Part shown: one piece after another, positions 35,348 to 46,946 of the stretch | How positions within the stretch are numbered: the stretch's first letter is position 1 | Layout of the letters: each line of letters opens with the position of its first letter | DNA from: Coix lacryma-jobi var. lacryma-jobi | Lineage: Eukaryota; Streptophyta; Magnoliopsida; Poales; Poaceae | Reading direction: 5' to 3' | Assembly (NCBI GenBank): GCA_009763385.1 | Contig: CM019831.1 | Coordinates: forward strand, 113,486,680 to 113,550,679 | DNA length: 64,000 bases | Position numbers and translations under genes: made by a program | The notes under the pieces: generated by a model | The model's input: only the letters and a program-made list of their open reading frames with translations | What the model was told of the DNA's origin: nothing | Databases searched by the model: none

Positions 35348-36222
35348 ATCTCCCCCTTGATGAATGCATTGACTAAAAATAAAACCACAAAGGAAGGGTT
35401 TGAAGGCAAGCCTCATCCAAGTGCCCAAAAACCAAGCAAAAGCAAACACAAGGCTACTTGAGATGAGGAAGGATCATGAAAACTCAAATAAAAGCTCTCG
35501 GTCCCGAAGGAAACGGGAAAAGTGGGCAAAACCTCCACACAACCAAAGAGTCAAGAGAAACAAGATTTTCATGAATCCCAAAAGGTACTCGAAAACCGAT
35601 CTCAAATAAATTGTCAAACAATCATCACAAAAGAAACCAAGGTACTTATCCACTTGGATTCACTTGGGGAGAAGATTTCTCCCCCTTTTCTCTTTCTCTT
35701 TCTCTTTCTCCCCCTTGATGATTGAATTGACAAATACTAGGCACAAGAGATGGTTTGAGATACCGAAACCGAAAATCTCATTCAAGTGATCAAAAGCCAT
35801 AGAAGGGCAAAGAACAAAGTCACTTGACATGAGAAGATTATCCATTCAAATGCCCAAAAGCCAAAGAAATGCTAAAGAGGGGGCAATTTGAAATGAATAT
35901 AACTTGGTCCCCAAAGACATGGGCAACGGCTCAACGCAACCAAGCAAGGGATTGAAGTAACAACTCATCAAAGAGCAACACTCGATCACATAGAGCAAAA
36001 AACTTGGTTCCCAAAGACATGGGCAACGGCTCGACGCAACCAAGTCAAAAATGAGCTAGTCCTCAAGAAGAGGAAGAAAAAGGCTCAACACCACTAGCTC
36101 AAGGCTCGATACCAATTGAGGCTGAATCAACGCATAAGAATGCAAAACTGATGGTCACAAAGCCAAGCTCACAAAGAGCGTCACAAGAATCTTCCGCTAG
36201 TGAGGTAGCTCAATAACACGAG
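35348..36222 (-). other. F internal remnant with polypurine tracts
   Basis: PPT at 35348-35362; further tracts near 35678 and 35708 separated by a CTTTCT repeat. The CCCAAAGACATGGGCAACGG motif shared with D occurs twice (~35918, ~36015). No protein domain. Confidence 0.7.
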
Positions 36223-38045
36223 TGTTGATGGTCCTTAAACACCTGTTTTACCATCAACATGTTACCCTAAAATTCACCAAAAAGGCATGAAATGTAGTCA
36301 AATAGGTTTCAAACTAACTGAATTCCACATGTCCATAGATTTTGATTTGAATGCAGGATTTGAACCAAATTTGGATATTTGAACCACCAAAGGCTAAGCC
36401 CACTCAGTAGGGCCCAATTGGGCCTCAGGGGGGTGGCGGCCGCCACCCCTAGGTGGCGCCCGCCACTTGAGTTGGCCCAAGTCCACTCCCTGCCACGTCA
36501 CCGATCCGTGTGACCTCCCCAAGGCCAAATCTTGGCCCTTGGTCACTAGGTCAGTGGCATCAGACGGCTCAGGAGGGGAGTGGCGTGGATCATGACCGAA
36601 TGGCGGTTATCTGGACATGCAACCGCCTCTATGGAGCTCCTGGATGCCGTTGAAGCAATGACGGTGCATCCAACGGTGAGGGGGGTGGCGGCCGCAACCT
36701 AGGGCTGGCGCCCGCCACTAGGGTTTGCCCTAGATCGGTTGGCTGCCCCCTATAAGTACCCCCCTCACTCACTTGGGCTATAAATACCCCCTGGAGGCGT
36801 CACTTCATAACACACAACAAGCAAGAGAAGCAAGGAAGGAAAGAAAGCAAGGCTAGAGCTAGAGAGCTAATAGCTTAGGGTTTAGCCAAGCTTAGGCAAG
36901 TAGGTAGCTAGTAGAGCAAGGCATCTTTGCCTCATTGCCCTCGCGGAAGCGCTGCTCAAGGCTTAGCTCAAGAGTAGAGGCGTGCGAGTGATCGGTCCTG
37001 GAGTTGGGAAGAGTCTTCCTTCATCTCCAGATCAGGTTTTGCTCCTGTATCCCAAGCAGTTTACTATATTCTAGTTCATCATTTCAAGTATTACTTTATT
37101 CTACTTATCAGTATTGAGTGGTATACTTGATTGATTGCTTGAGTGCCTAGCTATCCTACAGTTCAATTCACTTAGCCATAGTAGTTAATCTCTAGTGAGC
37201 TTAGTGTTTGATCTTTGCCAATAGGTTGCTTAGTTAGTTTAGTGTTTATCTTATTAAGTCAAGTATTTGCTCTAACGTCCGCAAGGGTGTCTCTATTCAA
37301 AGCTAGGGTAGAGATAGTTAGAATATAATTAAGCGTGGTGCTTAGTTATAGACCTACCTTCAGATACGGCTGGACCCCCGGATAGCTGTGGTAGCAAGCA
37401 GGTGGTGACAGCCCTGTGCGCCTTGAATTCCACCACGTAGTTGGCCTAGTTTAACAGTAAGGCTCGTTGTGCTAGCGTTCAACCTAAGTCAGTGGTAAAG
37501 GCTAGTACGCCTCGGTACTTGATAAGATAGGAATAAAATTATACTTAACTTGGTTGCTTTATTGACATTTGTCTATCTTGCTTCGTAGTTATCTTGCTTC
37601 GTAGTTATCTTGCTTCGTAGTTATCTAGGAGTAGTTAATAGTAATTAGTTAGTTATCATTAGTTATCCTATTCCCCTTACCTACCTATCCATCCACCTTA
37701 CCTTACCATCCATTTCATCCTTACCCATCCACCCATATATTCTTTCTAGCCTTTCATCTTCTTTTCTCTCCTTTCCCCTTTTCTTATTCTTCGACTCTCA
37801 TCCCCTCCTTGACTCGACTCATACACCACCCTAGCCTTCCTTTGGGATCAAATAAATCGACACCTGGTACTCCCAGGGAAGTGCTACTACGATAGTTCTG
37901 TGCGCTTGCAGAATCTCCTCCTGGTAGATTGCAATCTCTCTAGCAAGCTCCTACTAGTATCGGGATTGACAACCCCATTTGACATTAGTAGATAGCTACT
38001 TTAGCTTCACTCGTTTAGGTATAGTGACTGGACTTACTTCAAGCA
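36223..38045 (+). repeat. G 5' LTR (end uncertain)
   Basis: Starts TGTTGATGGTCC at 36223. The end is placed at the CA before the first PBS-like motif (38045), but 38118 is possible, since three PBS-like motifs follow one another. It contains GGCGGCCGCCACC palindromic stretches (~36430, ~36690) and a 16-bp unit repeated three times at 37578-37625 (TATCTTGCTTCGTAGT). No ORF. Confidence 0.7.
36779..36786 (+). promoter_or_regulatory. TATA box of G LTR
   Basis: TATAAATA after a C-rich stretch; a second TATAAGTA lies 28 bp upstream at 36751. Transcription would start near 36815 in the CATAACACACAAC tract. Confidence 0.6.
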
Positions 38046-38049
38046 TTCC

Positions 38050-38209
38050 TGGCGCCGCTACCAGGGATAGACTCCATAGTCTACTCCTAGTAACGACGTT
38101 AGCAAGTGTCAACAATCATTTCTGGGCCGTTACCGGGGATAGTTGCCTAGCTCTATCTTTAGTGAAGTTAAGAACTACCAACAAGTATTTCTGGCGCCGT
38201 TGCTGGGGA
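38050..38209 (+). repeat. Three consecutive PBS-like motifs of G
   Basis: TGGCGCCG-type motifs begin at 38050, 38123 and 38192 (spacing 73 and 69 bp), each preceded by TTYC. Against the tRNA-Asp complement the third has one mismatch, the first three, and the second one deletion and one mismatch. The third is probably the working PBS. Confidence 0.75.
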
Positions 38210-38370
38210 AGGCAATCGGTGTATCAGTTGAGTCCGTGTCGAATTTATCTTCATTTAAGCTCCCGCTTAGCGAATCCCATCTTTCCCCATTCTTTCTTTC
38301 CTTAGTCCTTCTTATCTTTTTCCTTCATCTTCTTCAACTTCTTTCTTTCTTATCTTGTTCTATCTTCACG

Positions 38371-39965
38371 ATGGCCAACAAGACCATTCATGAATTTTCT
38401 GCTCCTTCTGCCGCCAATGTAGCGACAGGACCAGACGTGATCGAAGCCAACCTCAATTTTGAGTTAAAACCGGCTCTGATCACGATGGTCCAAGCTAGCC
38501 TGTTCTGTGGCAAAGCTCATGAGGATGCCAATGCTCACCTCCAACAATTTTTGGAGATTTGTGGCACCTTCACCATTAAGGGGATAACACAAGAAGCCAT
38601 TCGTCTTCGTCTCTTTCCTTTCTCTTTGCTAGGAAAAGCGAAGCAATGGTTCTATACCAATCGCAACACTGTAGACACATGGGACAAGTGTTCCAATGCT
38701 TTTCTCGCCAAATTCTTCCCGATGGGCAAGACGAATGCTCTTCGCAACAAAATCTCCAGCTTTACGCAACAAGCCGAGGAATCTATTCCCGAGGCTTGGG
38801 AGAGAATGCAAGAGTACGTCGCTTCTTGTCCACACCATGGTATGGAGGACTGGCTATTGATCCAGAACTTCTACCATGGCCTAACCCCACTCTATAGAAG
38901 CCATTTGGATGCCATCGCTGGCGGTGCATTCTTTTCTCTGAATGTTGCAGATGCTAAGGCTCTCATAGAGAAGATGGTGTCAAACCAAGGATGGAATGAC
39001 GAGAGACTGCAGCCCCGTAAGAGAGGTATGCATTCCCTTAAGGAGGCCGACATGATCGTGGCCAAGATGGACCTGCTGGCAAAGAAGTTGGACAGCTGTG
39101 AGAAGATGAACCAACAAGAGAGTGTCCAATCTCTGGAATCCTACATGACTTGTGAAGTCTGTGGAGAAACCGGACATTCTGGGAACTACTGCCCCGAGTT
39201 ACATGAAGATTTGAACTTCATCAACAACAACAACAACGGTTTCCGTCAACAGAATCAAGGATGGAATCAGCCTACAAATTCTCAAGGTAACAATTTATTC
39301 CCCCGCTCTAATTTTCAGAATTCTGATAATTTCTCATTCTTGAAAAATTTAGTTTACTCACAAGGTAGAACTACTGATTTCTTTAATAAGAGATTAATGT
39401 CGAATGATAAAACCCTTGAGAATATAAATGCTAAATTGGAAGATTTCTCATCTGCTCTGAAAAATCAATTAAGTTTTAATAAGATGTTAGAAACCCAATT
39501 AGCTCAACTTGCTGCTATCATACCATCTTTTGAAACTGGCAAAATTCCTGCTAAACCTGACATGGAAACTGCAAATATGGTTGAAATAAAATATTTTAAA
39601 TATTATGAAGATCAAACCATGACTGTTAAAAAGGGTGATCCTAGTAGTCCCATAATTAGATGCTCAATCTTTGGTGAAGTCTTTAAAAATGCCATGTGTG
39701 ATTTAGGATCGAGTGTGAACATTTTATCTAAAGATTTTATGAAAACTCGTTCTTTCCACCCATGTCATCCACATCTGCCTATGTTGTGCCCACTTGCTAT
39801 ATAGAAGGAATAGTCAATGATTTACCTGTTCAAATTAGAGGCTCCTATGTTCCTGCTGATTTCATAATACTAGATATGGGAAATAGGAAAGATGTGCCTC
39901 TAATCTTAGGTAGACCATTCTTGAACACTGTTGATGCTTGCATATATGTGGGGAGTAGTAGAATG
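38371..39965 (+). pseudogene. gag: G gag-protease, truncated and frameshifted
   Basis: ATG at 38371 (MANKTIHEFSAPSAANVATG). The frame is open to 39804 and contains the gypsy gag domain (residues ~35-200), knuckle CEVCGETGHSGNYC (~residue 258), Asn/Gln-rich linker and the protease start CDLGSSVNILSKDF. A frameshift near 39755 moves the rest of the protease into another frame (39762-39965), readable as IEGIVNDLPVQI, FIILDMGNRKDVPLILGRPF, the usual Athila flap and C-terminal motif. The coding region ends at the H LTR. There are no stops in gag itself. Confidence 0.87.
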
Positions 39966-41904
39966 TGCGGATACATGGGTGTACGCCGAGTCTCTAAGTG
40001 ATGAGTGATTGTCAACTAGGATGATGCGCATGTTCTTTGGCTTGTGTTGTGCAGGTGTCGAGCACGGATACAGTGATCAAAGGCAAGGTGAAGGTCAAGT
40101 AGAGACGTGCCGCGCCGATGGACCGAGAGTGGCGAAGGGCGGACGTGAGGCTTGGACTGAGGGACCGGAGGCCCGAGGATCAGCTGTGGTGGCTGGCAGC
40201 CTGGGACAGCGACAAGCGAACACTTGTGGTCATGTGTTGCCTGAGTCGTGGACTTGGGGACACGTGTCGGGAGACGGGGTGCACGGGCGGTGCATCCCAT
40301 CTACGGCGTCGGTTTGGTGGTAGAGCCAGAGAAAAACCATCGGGTGGACGGTTTCCAGGTTTGGGCCTCAAAACCTGGGTGCTGAGGGTTTCCGAGTTTG
40401 GCCACAAAACTCGGGCTGAGGACGGTTTCCAGGTTTGGGCCTCAAAACCTGGGTGCTGCGGGTTTGCTGAGTTTGGGCCTCAAAACTCAGATGCTGGTGG
40501 GCTGGTTTCCCGGTTTGGGCCTCAAAACCGGGGGTTGGCTGGAAAGGCTGGTTTCCCGGTTTGGGCCACAAAACTGGGGGTGCAGAGCGAGGGCGGCACG
40601 TGGCGGCAATTGGGAGGTTGCGTCGAGGCAACGCTACGAGTTGTGCGGGCGTGGCCGTCGGATCCACCTACCACCGAGTTGGTCCAGATTAACCTTAGGG
40701 TTTAGCTGGTTCGCTCTGTAAGTAGTTAGGGGTAGAATGGGAATTAGGAATAGTTAGAATTAGGATAAGTAGGGGGAGACACCCACCTCCCCATCCATCT
40801 CAGTTCATTTGCTCTTTGCACTTAGGGTTTCCTGCTCTCCCTCTCCCTTGCTGTAGCTAGCTGAGATCCGCAGAGAATCATACCTCTATGTACTGGAGAT
40901 TTTGAGGAAGTGAGGTCGTACCCTCACTGTTGTAGCGTGTGGTAGCCACACGGTTGCAATTTCGTGGTTGTGATTCGCGTTTCATTCATGTTCTTCGTGG
41001 AATCCTTTTCTCCATGTTTTTCCCGTCGCTTGATCTCTTTGCTCGTTTCATCTTTTGTAAATCCGTTTGAACCAAGTTGTTCTAGATCGTGAGGCACTTC
41101 TTTCCACCGAAGGAATTCACCTCTAACCTCACGGTCTAGGAGATCGATCGATTTTGATTTCGGGTCAAGTTCTTCTCCCTTCCCCCGAATTTCTTCGATT
41201 CATCATTTTGGAGATAGGTTCGAGCCATGATCTCTTAGAGATAGCTCACTATTCTCCTTGTGACTCATCTCTCCAAGTTTGAACCCTAGAGGTTTCGTTT
41301 TAGGAGAGTTTGGATCAAATCGGTGGACGTACAGTACACTGTCGGGGTGACCGGACGCTTGACTCGGGCTGACCGGATGCACGATCAGAGTCCGGTCGTT
41401 GAATGTTCTTCGCAGCTCTTTTCTGTATGATGACCGGACGCATCGTTTGATCACTGACCGGACGTTCAGTCTTTACTGTTCATCGGTGTTTGTTAGACGA
41501 CCGGACGCTAGGCTGGTTGAGACCGGACGCTCTCACTGTGAGTCCGGTCAGAAATAGTAAGGTCCCAGATCGGTTTTTGTGTGACCGGACGCGTCCGGTC
41601 CCTGCTGACCGGACGCTGACTAGAGTTCGGTCGTGACTGTTTTGCGCGTGTTCGTTCGCCATTTGTTCGTCCATTGTCGGATTTAGTTTCCGTCTTTTGC
41701 GTTGGGTTACTAGAGTCATAGAGTGTCCCGCTGTGCTTCTCGGAAGCATCCACCCTACATCTAGGGTCATGGACACTTGCAATCTCTAGGTTTGCTCTTG
41801 GGGTTGATTCTCGGGACAGTGGCAACAAGTTTCCGAAAGGAAAATTTGGAGCTCCCATTCACCCCCCCCTCTGGTCGCTTTCTGGTAGCATTCTCGGTCC
41901 TTCA
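39966..41904 (+). repeat. H 5' LTR (1939 bp)
   Basis: TGCGGATACATGGG to CGGTCCTTCA. Against D the ends are the same, but the palindrome cluster (41340-41630) is the GACCGGACGC/GCGTCCGGTC type instead of D's CATCGGACGC type. Hairpin array at 40355-40578. No coding content. Confidence 0.93.
40355..40578 (+). repeat. Hairpin array with covarying stems, H LTR
   Basis: In element sense: CCAGGTTT/AAACCTGG, CCGAGTTT/AAACTCGG, CCAGGTTT/AAACCTGG, CTGAGTTT/AAACTCAG, CCCGGTTT/AAACCGGG, CCCGGTTT/AAACTGGG. The loop is GGGCCTCA or a close variant. The single imperfect unit is a G-U pair at RNA level. Confidence 0.87.
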
Positions 41905-41906
41905 AT

Positions 41907-41918
41907 TGGTATCGGAGT
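41907..41918 (+). other. H primer binding site
   Basis: TGGTATCGGAGT, two mismatches to the initiator-Met tRNA complement, two bases after the LTR. Confidence 0.85.
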
Positions 41919-41967
41919 GGGTTAAGGATCTTCCACCTTAGCCGGTTCCAGATCCACAGAAGGCGAC

Positions 41968-44661
41968 ATGGATCACGGCGTGGGCAAACCACTGTTTTTC
42001 GATGGGACGAATTATGCGTATTGGAAGATACGCATGTCGGCCTATCTACAGAGTTTGGGTGCTTCCAATTGGGATATTTGCAACTCTGCCGATTACGTGG
42101 TCTTGGCTGCTCGTGTCTCTCAGCTTCAGATCGATGAGCACGATGCCAATAGCTGAGCCCGTAATGCTCTTTTCTCATGCCTGAGCATGAGTGAGTTCGA
42201 TCGTGTTTCTCACCTCGCTACGGCTCGGGAGATTTGGGCCACCCTCATGCGTTTCCATGAGGGAACCTCTCAAGTCAAAACCCGACTCTACGAGTCGTTC
42301 AAGCGAGAGTATGAGAACTTTCGACATATGCCTGGCGAGAGCATAGAAAGTTTATTCGCTCGCTTTCAGGTGATTGTCAACAGGATGAGGGCTAACAAGG
42401 AGCTGTTGCCTTTCGACGATCATGAGAGGGCTCTCAAGCTTTTGCATACCCTTGATCGGTCGGTGTGGGATTCCAAAGTTCAGGCGATCATCGAATCACC
42501 TAACTATGAGAGCCTCACGTGCGACGAGCTCTTCAGTAAGCTCAAGTCCAGTGAGATTGATGCCATGGCGAGGGCCTCTTATGAGAATCCTTCTGGCCCG
42601 ACTATGGCTTTGGTTTCTGGCTCTTCTGCTAACCCCTCTGGAGGCTTTGCTCTTTCGTCTCTCTTTTCTGTCACAGAGGACCAGCTGGAGTCTTTGGGGG
42701 ATGACGAGTTGGCAATGCTCACCAACCGGTTCTCGCGGTTCCACAACAACCGCATGAACCGACGCCGCGGAGGAGGACGCTCAGGATGCTATGAGTGCGG
42801 CGACCCCGACCACTTCATCGCCAACTGTCCCAAGAAGAAGCATTCATCTGGGAAGGGCGATCATGAGCACAAGTACGACTCCGGCAAGCGCAAGGAGAAG
42901 TACGTCCCCGCGAGGCACAAGCGGAGGGGCGGCTTCGACAAGGAGTACATCAAGAAGAAGTACTTGGAGAAGGCCCAGGCTGAGCAGCGTGCGTTCTTCT
43001 CCACGCTTAGCGACGTCGACGGCTCGGATGATGACTCCGCTTGCTCAAGCGACGACGAGTCCGAGAAGAAGAAGAGGATCGAGGACAAGCTGAACGGTCT
43101 CTACTTCTTCGCCGACGACGACGGCGTCTGCACCATGGCCCTCGGCAAGGAGGTCGACGGCGAGCTGGTGAACTCCCCTCGGAACGACGACGACGACGAC
43201 ACCTCCCAGGTATCCCTCACCCACGACGAGCTTTCTGCTGAGGTCGAGAAGCTTACTGCCGCCTTGCTTAGTCAGGATAGGCTGCTTAGGCGTGCCGCTA
43301 GAGAGCGCAAGGAGTTTAGGCAGAAGTGGGAGGACACGGTGAGGGAGCTAGAATTTGCTAAGTCCACCGTAGTCGTGTCTGAGGAGGTTGAGTGTGAGAT
43401 GTGCACCACGCACATGACTGACCTTCTCACTTTGAGAAGCAAGTATGTTGCGTTGGTAGGAGAGGTGGATGAGCTGAAGGCTAGACCCTCGCTGTTGGGT
43501 GCGTGCAAGACTTGTCCTGTCTTGCAATCCGAGTTGGTAGAGAAGAATGCCAAGATTGTGTCTCTTGAGGAGGCTAGCTCGGGTAGCACTTGTGTGACTA
43601 GGTGCGCTTTGTGTGAGGGTTTGGAGATGGAGATTGCTAACGTGAAGCATGACAAGATGCAAACCGAGGAGGAAAACACATACCTTCGGACCATCTTGTC
43701 ATGGGTATCTTGTGGTGAGCCGCAGCTCAGGATTATGATCTACCAATTCAAGCGAGCTGCTGGAGGTCCCGGTGTAGGTTTTGCTCCGGGTGTTGATCTT
43801 TCTGCTTTTGGAAAGATTGGAGAGTCGAGTGGTTTGAACCCGAGTGAGAAACCCAACTCCACCACTACTCCCAAACTTACCAAGCTTCCACCCAAAGAGC
43901 CTCTCAATCCTAACACCAAGGATGGAGTGTTTGAAGAACCTCCGAGAGCTCCACCCAAGAACCAAGTGTGGCATCCCAAACCCAATCACTTGAAGAACAA
44001 GCTTGATACGATGCCACCTATCCAGGAGGAGTGTTTGCCACAGAAGGGCAAAGTGATCCACACCCACAACCAAGTGTACCAACAACCCCCTTTGAGAGCG
44101 GTGAGGTACCATTGTGAGCATTGTGGGAGAGATGGACACTTGAGTGAGTTCTGCTTTCGGCGCAAGAGAGAGGCGCGCCGTGCTAGGGAGATGAACAATG
44201 CGGACATGTACCATCCTCTCCATGATGTACATGCGCCAAATGTTCAGAGACGTGCTGCTAGGTCCAGAGGTCCAGAACCTCAAGTTCCCAGGCCTAGGCA
44301 GAAGAGAGCTCTGAGGAGAGATGCTAGGCCTAGAGGTGCAGTGCCTCAAGTTCCTAGGCCTAGGCCTCGTAGAGAGCGTGCCCGGCGGGAGCCTGCAGTT
44401 GTAGGCTATGGACCCCGTGGCGATGGCTTTGTAGTTGAGCGTTTTTCTCCACCGCGTTTTGAGTATCGTGGTGAGCGCTCCTTCCCCAGCGGACCACATT
44501 CTTCTAAACGTGGTGATCGCTTCCTTCGTAGATGTGCTAGGAATGGTTTTTACACTGACCATTCTTTTGAGCAGCCGGCCCAACACTGGTATTCTTCCTA
44601 CTTCACTAACCCTAGTGTTGGACCGTATGCTCACCCTATGTCTTTTTATAGATGTAGGTAA
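41968..44661 (+). pseudogene. gag: H gag, full length with one nonsense codon
   Basis: ATG at 41968 (MDHGVGKPLFFDGTNYAYWK) to TAA at 44659-44661, 898 codons in one frame except TGA at 42154-42156, where D has CGA. Domains: copia gag (1-170), knuckle CYECGDPDHFIANC (~272-285), basic linker, acid-rich stretch with EKKKRIEDKLNGLYFFADDDG, coiled coil (~420-460), Cys-rich repeats (CEMCTTHM, CKTC, CALCEG), Pro-rich linker, second knuckle CEHCGRDGHLSEFC (~714-727), Arg/Pro-rich tail. Best gag of the D/H/J family here. The site of the D hAT insertion is empty. Confidence 0.92.
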
Positions 44662-46946
44662 AATGATTGGAGAACGTTTGGTTGGTGGATTCCAGTTGCT
44701 CGAGGCACATGACCGAAAACGCCAAGTGGTTCTCCAGTCTTAGTCCGGTCGTCGGAAAGGAGTATATCACCTTCGGCGACAACAGCAAAGGTAAGGTGCT
44801 GTCTCGTGGGTCGGTGCGAGTTAATGAGCACTTTGTGTTGCGCAATGTTGCTCTTGTTTCTAACTTGCATTTTAACCTTCTTTCTGTTTCGCAACTCTTT
44901 GATGACGACTATGAGATTCATTTTAAGCCGAATCTCAGTCGTATTTTGGATCCTCAGGGCAATCTTGTGTGTTTGATTTTGCCCTTTGGGAAAGTCTTTC
45001 GTGCGGATTTCTCGGAGTCCTTTGGCATTTCTCATTGTCTTGTGGCTGGACCTTCCTCCTCTGATCTTTGGAAGTGGCATAGGAGACTAGGACATTTGAG
45101 CTTCGACTTGCTTGCAAGGCTTAGTTCACTTGGCCTAATCCGAGGATTGCCCAAGTTATCCATGGAGAAGGATCTTGTTTGCCACTCTTGTAGACATGGG
45201 AAGATGGTTGCCGCTCCCCACCATCCAATGACTCAGGTCATGACCAAGCGCCCTGGAGAGCTTTTGCACATGGACCTTGTTGGTCTGGCTCGGGTGAGCT
45301 CGGTTGGTGGGAAGTGGTATGTGCTTGTTGTTGTTGATGACTTTTCGAGATATTCGTGGGTCTTCTTTTTAGCTGAGAAGACCGAGACTTTCTCCCTTGC
45401 TCGCAATCTGATTTTGCGTCTTCAGAACGAGTTCCCTTTGAACTCGATGCGAGCTATTAGGAGTGATAATGGTTCCGAATTCAAGAATTCGGATTTTGAG
45501 AAGTTTTGTAACTCGTTGGGCTTGGAGCATCAGTTTTCTTCTCCCTACACACCGCCTCAGAATGGTGTTGTAGAGAGGAAGAATCGGACCCTTGTAGAGA
45601 TGGCCAGGATGATGCTCGATGAGCATAGGACTCCTAGACGATATTGGGCCGAAGCTATGAGCACTGCATGCTATATTTCCAATCGCATTTTTCTTCGAGC
45701 TTTCTTGAAAAAGACCTCTTATGAGTTGCGTTTTGGAAAACTCCCCAAGGTGAGTTATTTTAGAGTTTTTGGTTGCCATTGTTTTATACTCAAAAAGGGC
45801 AACCTGGACAAGTTTGAGTCTCGTTCTTCTGACGTTGTGTTTTTGGGTTATGGCACTCACACTCGAGCTTATCGTGTACTTAACCTTGACACTAATCGAG
45901 TCATGGAGACATCCGATGTCACCTTCGACGAGACCATGCTTTGTCCTTCTTCTTGTTTTGAGCGTGCAGGTGATCACGAGGTCGGTGAGCCTCTTTTTGA
46001 TGACGAGGATGAGGGTGCTGAAGGTATGGATGATCCAGCACCCCCTCGACCTGCTGTGCCGCCAAGAGCGGCTTCTACGACGACTCACAGCCCTGACACC
46101 TCTTCTTCCTGGGGGCCGTGGGATCCGCCACCCCGAGCGGTACCCTTTGTACCCATGGAGGCACCAGCTGCTGCTGAGGGGGAGATCACTTCGGCAAGGG
46201 AGGCGCCACGACACATTCAGCGCCAGCACCTGCCTCAGCAGATGATCGGCAGCATCGACGAACGCGTCACCCGGTCAAGGCAAATCTCTCACTTTGCTCA
46301 TTCTGCATTCGTTGCTGATTTTGAACCCCGGGATGTTGGACACGCATTGACGAATCCGGATTGGGTCAATGCCATGCATGAGGAGCTTGAGAACTTTGAG
46401 AGAAATCGGGTTTGGGTTCTAGTGTCTCCACCTTCTGAGTGTCATCCTATTGGGACAAAATGGGTTTTCAAAAACAAACAGGGAGAAGATGGCCATGTTG
46501 TGAGAAACAAGGCTAGACTCGTAGCCCAGGGATATAGTCAGAAGGAGGGGATAGACTATGAAGAGACGTTTGCTCCTGTAGCTCGTTTGGAGGCAATTAG
46601 GATACTCTTGGCTTTTGCTGCATCCAAAGGTTTCAAACTTTTTCAAATGGATGTCAAGAGTGCCTTCTTAAACGGCTACATTGAAGAGGAGGTGTATGTT
46701 AGACAACCCCCCAGTTTCGAAAATCCCAAGTTTCCAAACCATGTCTTTAAACTTCACAAAGCTTTGTATGGTTTGAAACAAGCCCCTAGAGCCTTGTATG
46801 ATAGGTTGAAAACCTTTTTGTTTGCTAAGGGTTTTAAAATGGGATGTGTAGATAAAACGCTCTTTCTCCTCAAGCAAGGCACTGATACTCTCTTGGTCCA
46901 AATTTACGTGGATGATATCATTTTCGGTGGTTCTTCTCACGCTTTG
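44658..46946 (+). pseudogene. H pol: protease, integrase, RT (cut at the active site)
   Basis: Frame -1 relative to gag, first codon GTA after TAG (44655-44657). A TGA at 44664-44666 stands where D has CGA; from 44667 the frame is open to the chromovirus junction. Protease LVDSSCSRHMTENAKWF has Ser-Ser where D-S-G is expected (Gly to Ser), which should harm activity. Integrase: HRRLGHLSFDLL, CHSCRHGK, VDDFSRYSWVFF, RSDNGSEFKN, NGVVERKNRTL (all three acidic residues present). RT: NKARLVAQGYSQ, MDVKSAFLNG, YVDDIIFGGSSHAL, then the LTR of I. Confidence 0.92.

Larger units (their letters stand above)
32869..36222 (-). mobile_element. Element F: Sirevirus remnant (3' LTR plus 875 bp internal)
   Basis: Minus-strand element with a 2479-bp LTR whose outer end (TGAAGGACCGAAAATGC on plus) resembles D/H/J, but whose other end (TGAGAACATATATG in element sense) differs, so it is a separate family. 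Only the noncoding interval next to the PPT remains. Everything upstream is lost where the Athila element G starts at 36223. Confidence 0.82.
36223..39965 (+). mobile_element. Element G: Athila-type Ty3/gypsy, truncated
   Basis: Plus-strand element with a 5' LTR, tRNA-Asp-type PBS, gag and the start of protease. It is cut at 39965 by the H LTR. The Athila/Tat-type assignment rests on the PBS TGGCGCCGTTGC, the gag sequence (FSLLGKAKQWFY, FLAKFFP) and the DLGSSVN protease motif with DLG in place of DSG. RT and beyond are not in the window. Confidence 0.85.
39966..46946 (+). mobile_element. Element H: D-family Sirevirus, plus strand, 3'-truncated
   Basis: 5' LTR (39966-41904), PBS (41907-41918), gag and pol to the RT active site, where the chromovirus LTR begins at 46947. 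LTR ends and coding sequence place it with D, in opposite orientation. Inserted in the protease region of G. Confidence 0.93.

Noticed and set aside
36223..37960. Host gene with 5' UTR between F and G
   Set aside because: TATA box and leader lead into a PBS and an Athila gag; all of it is accounted for by the G LTR.
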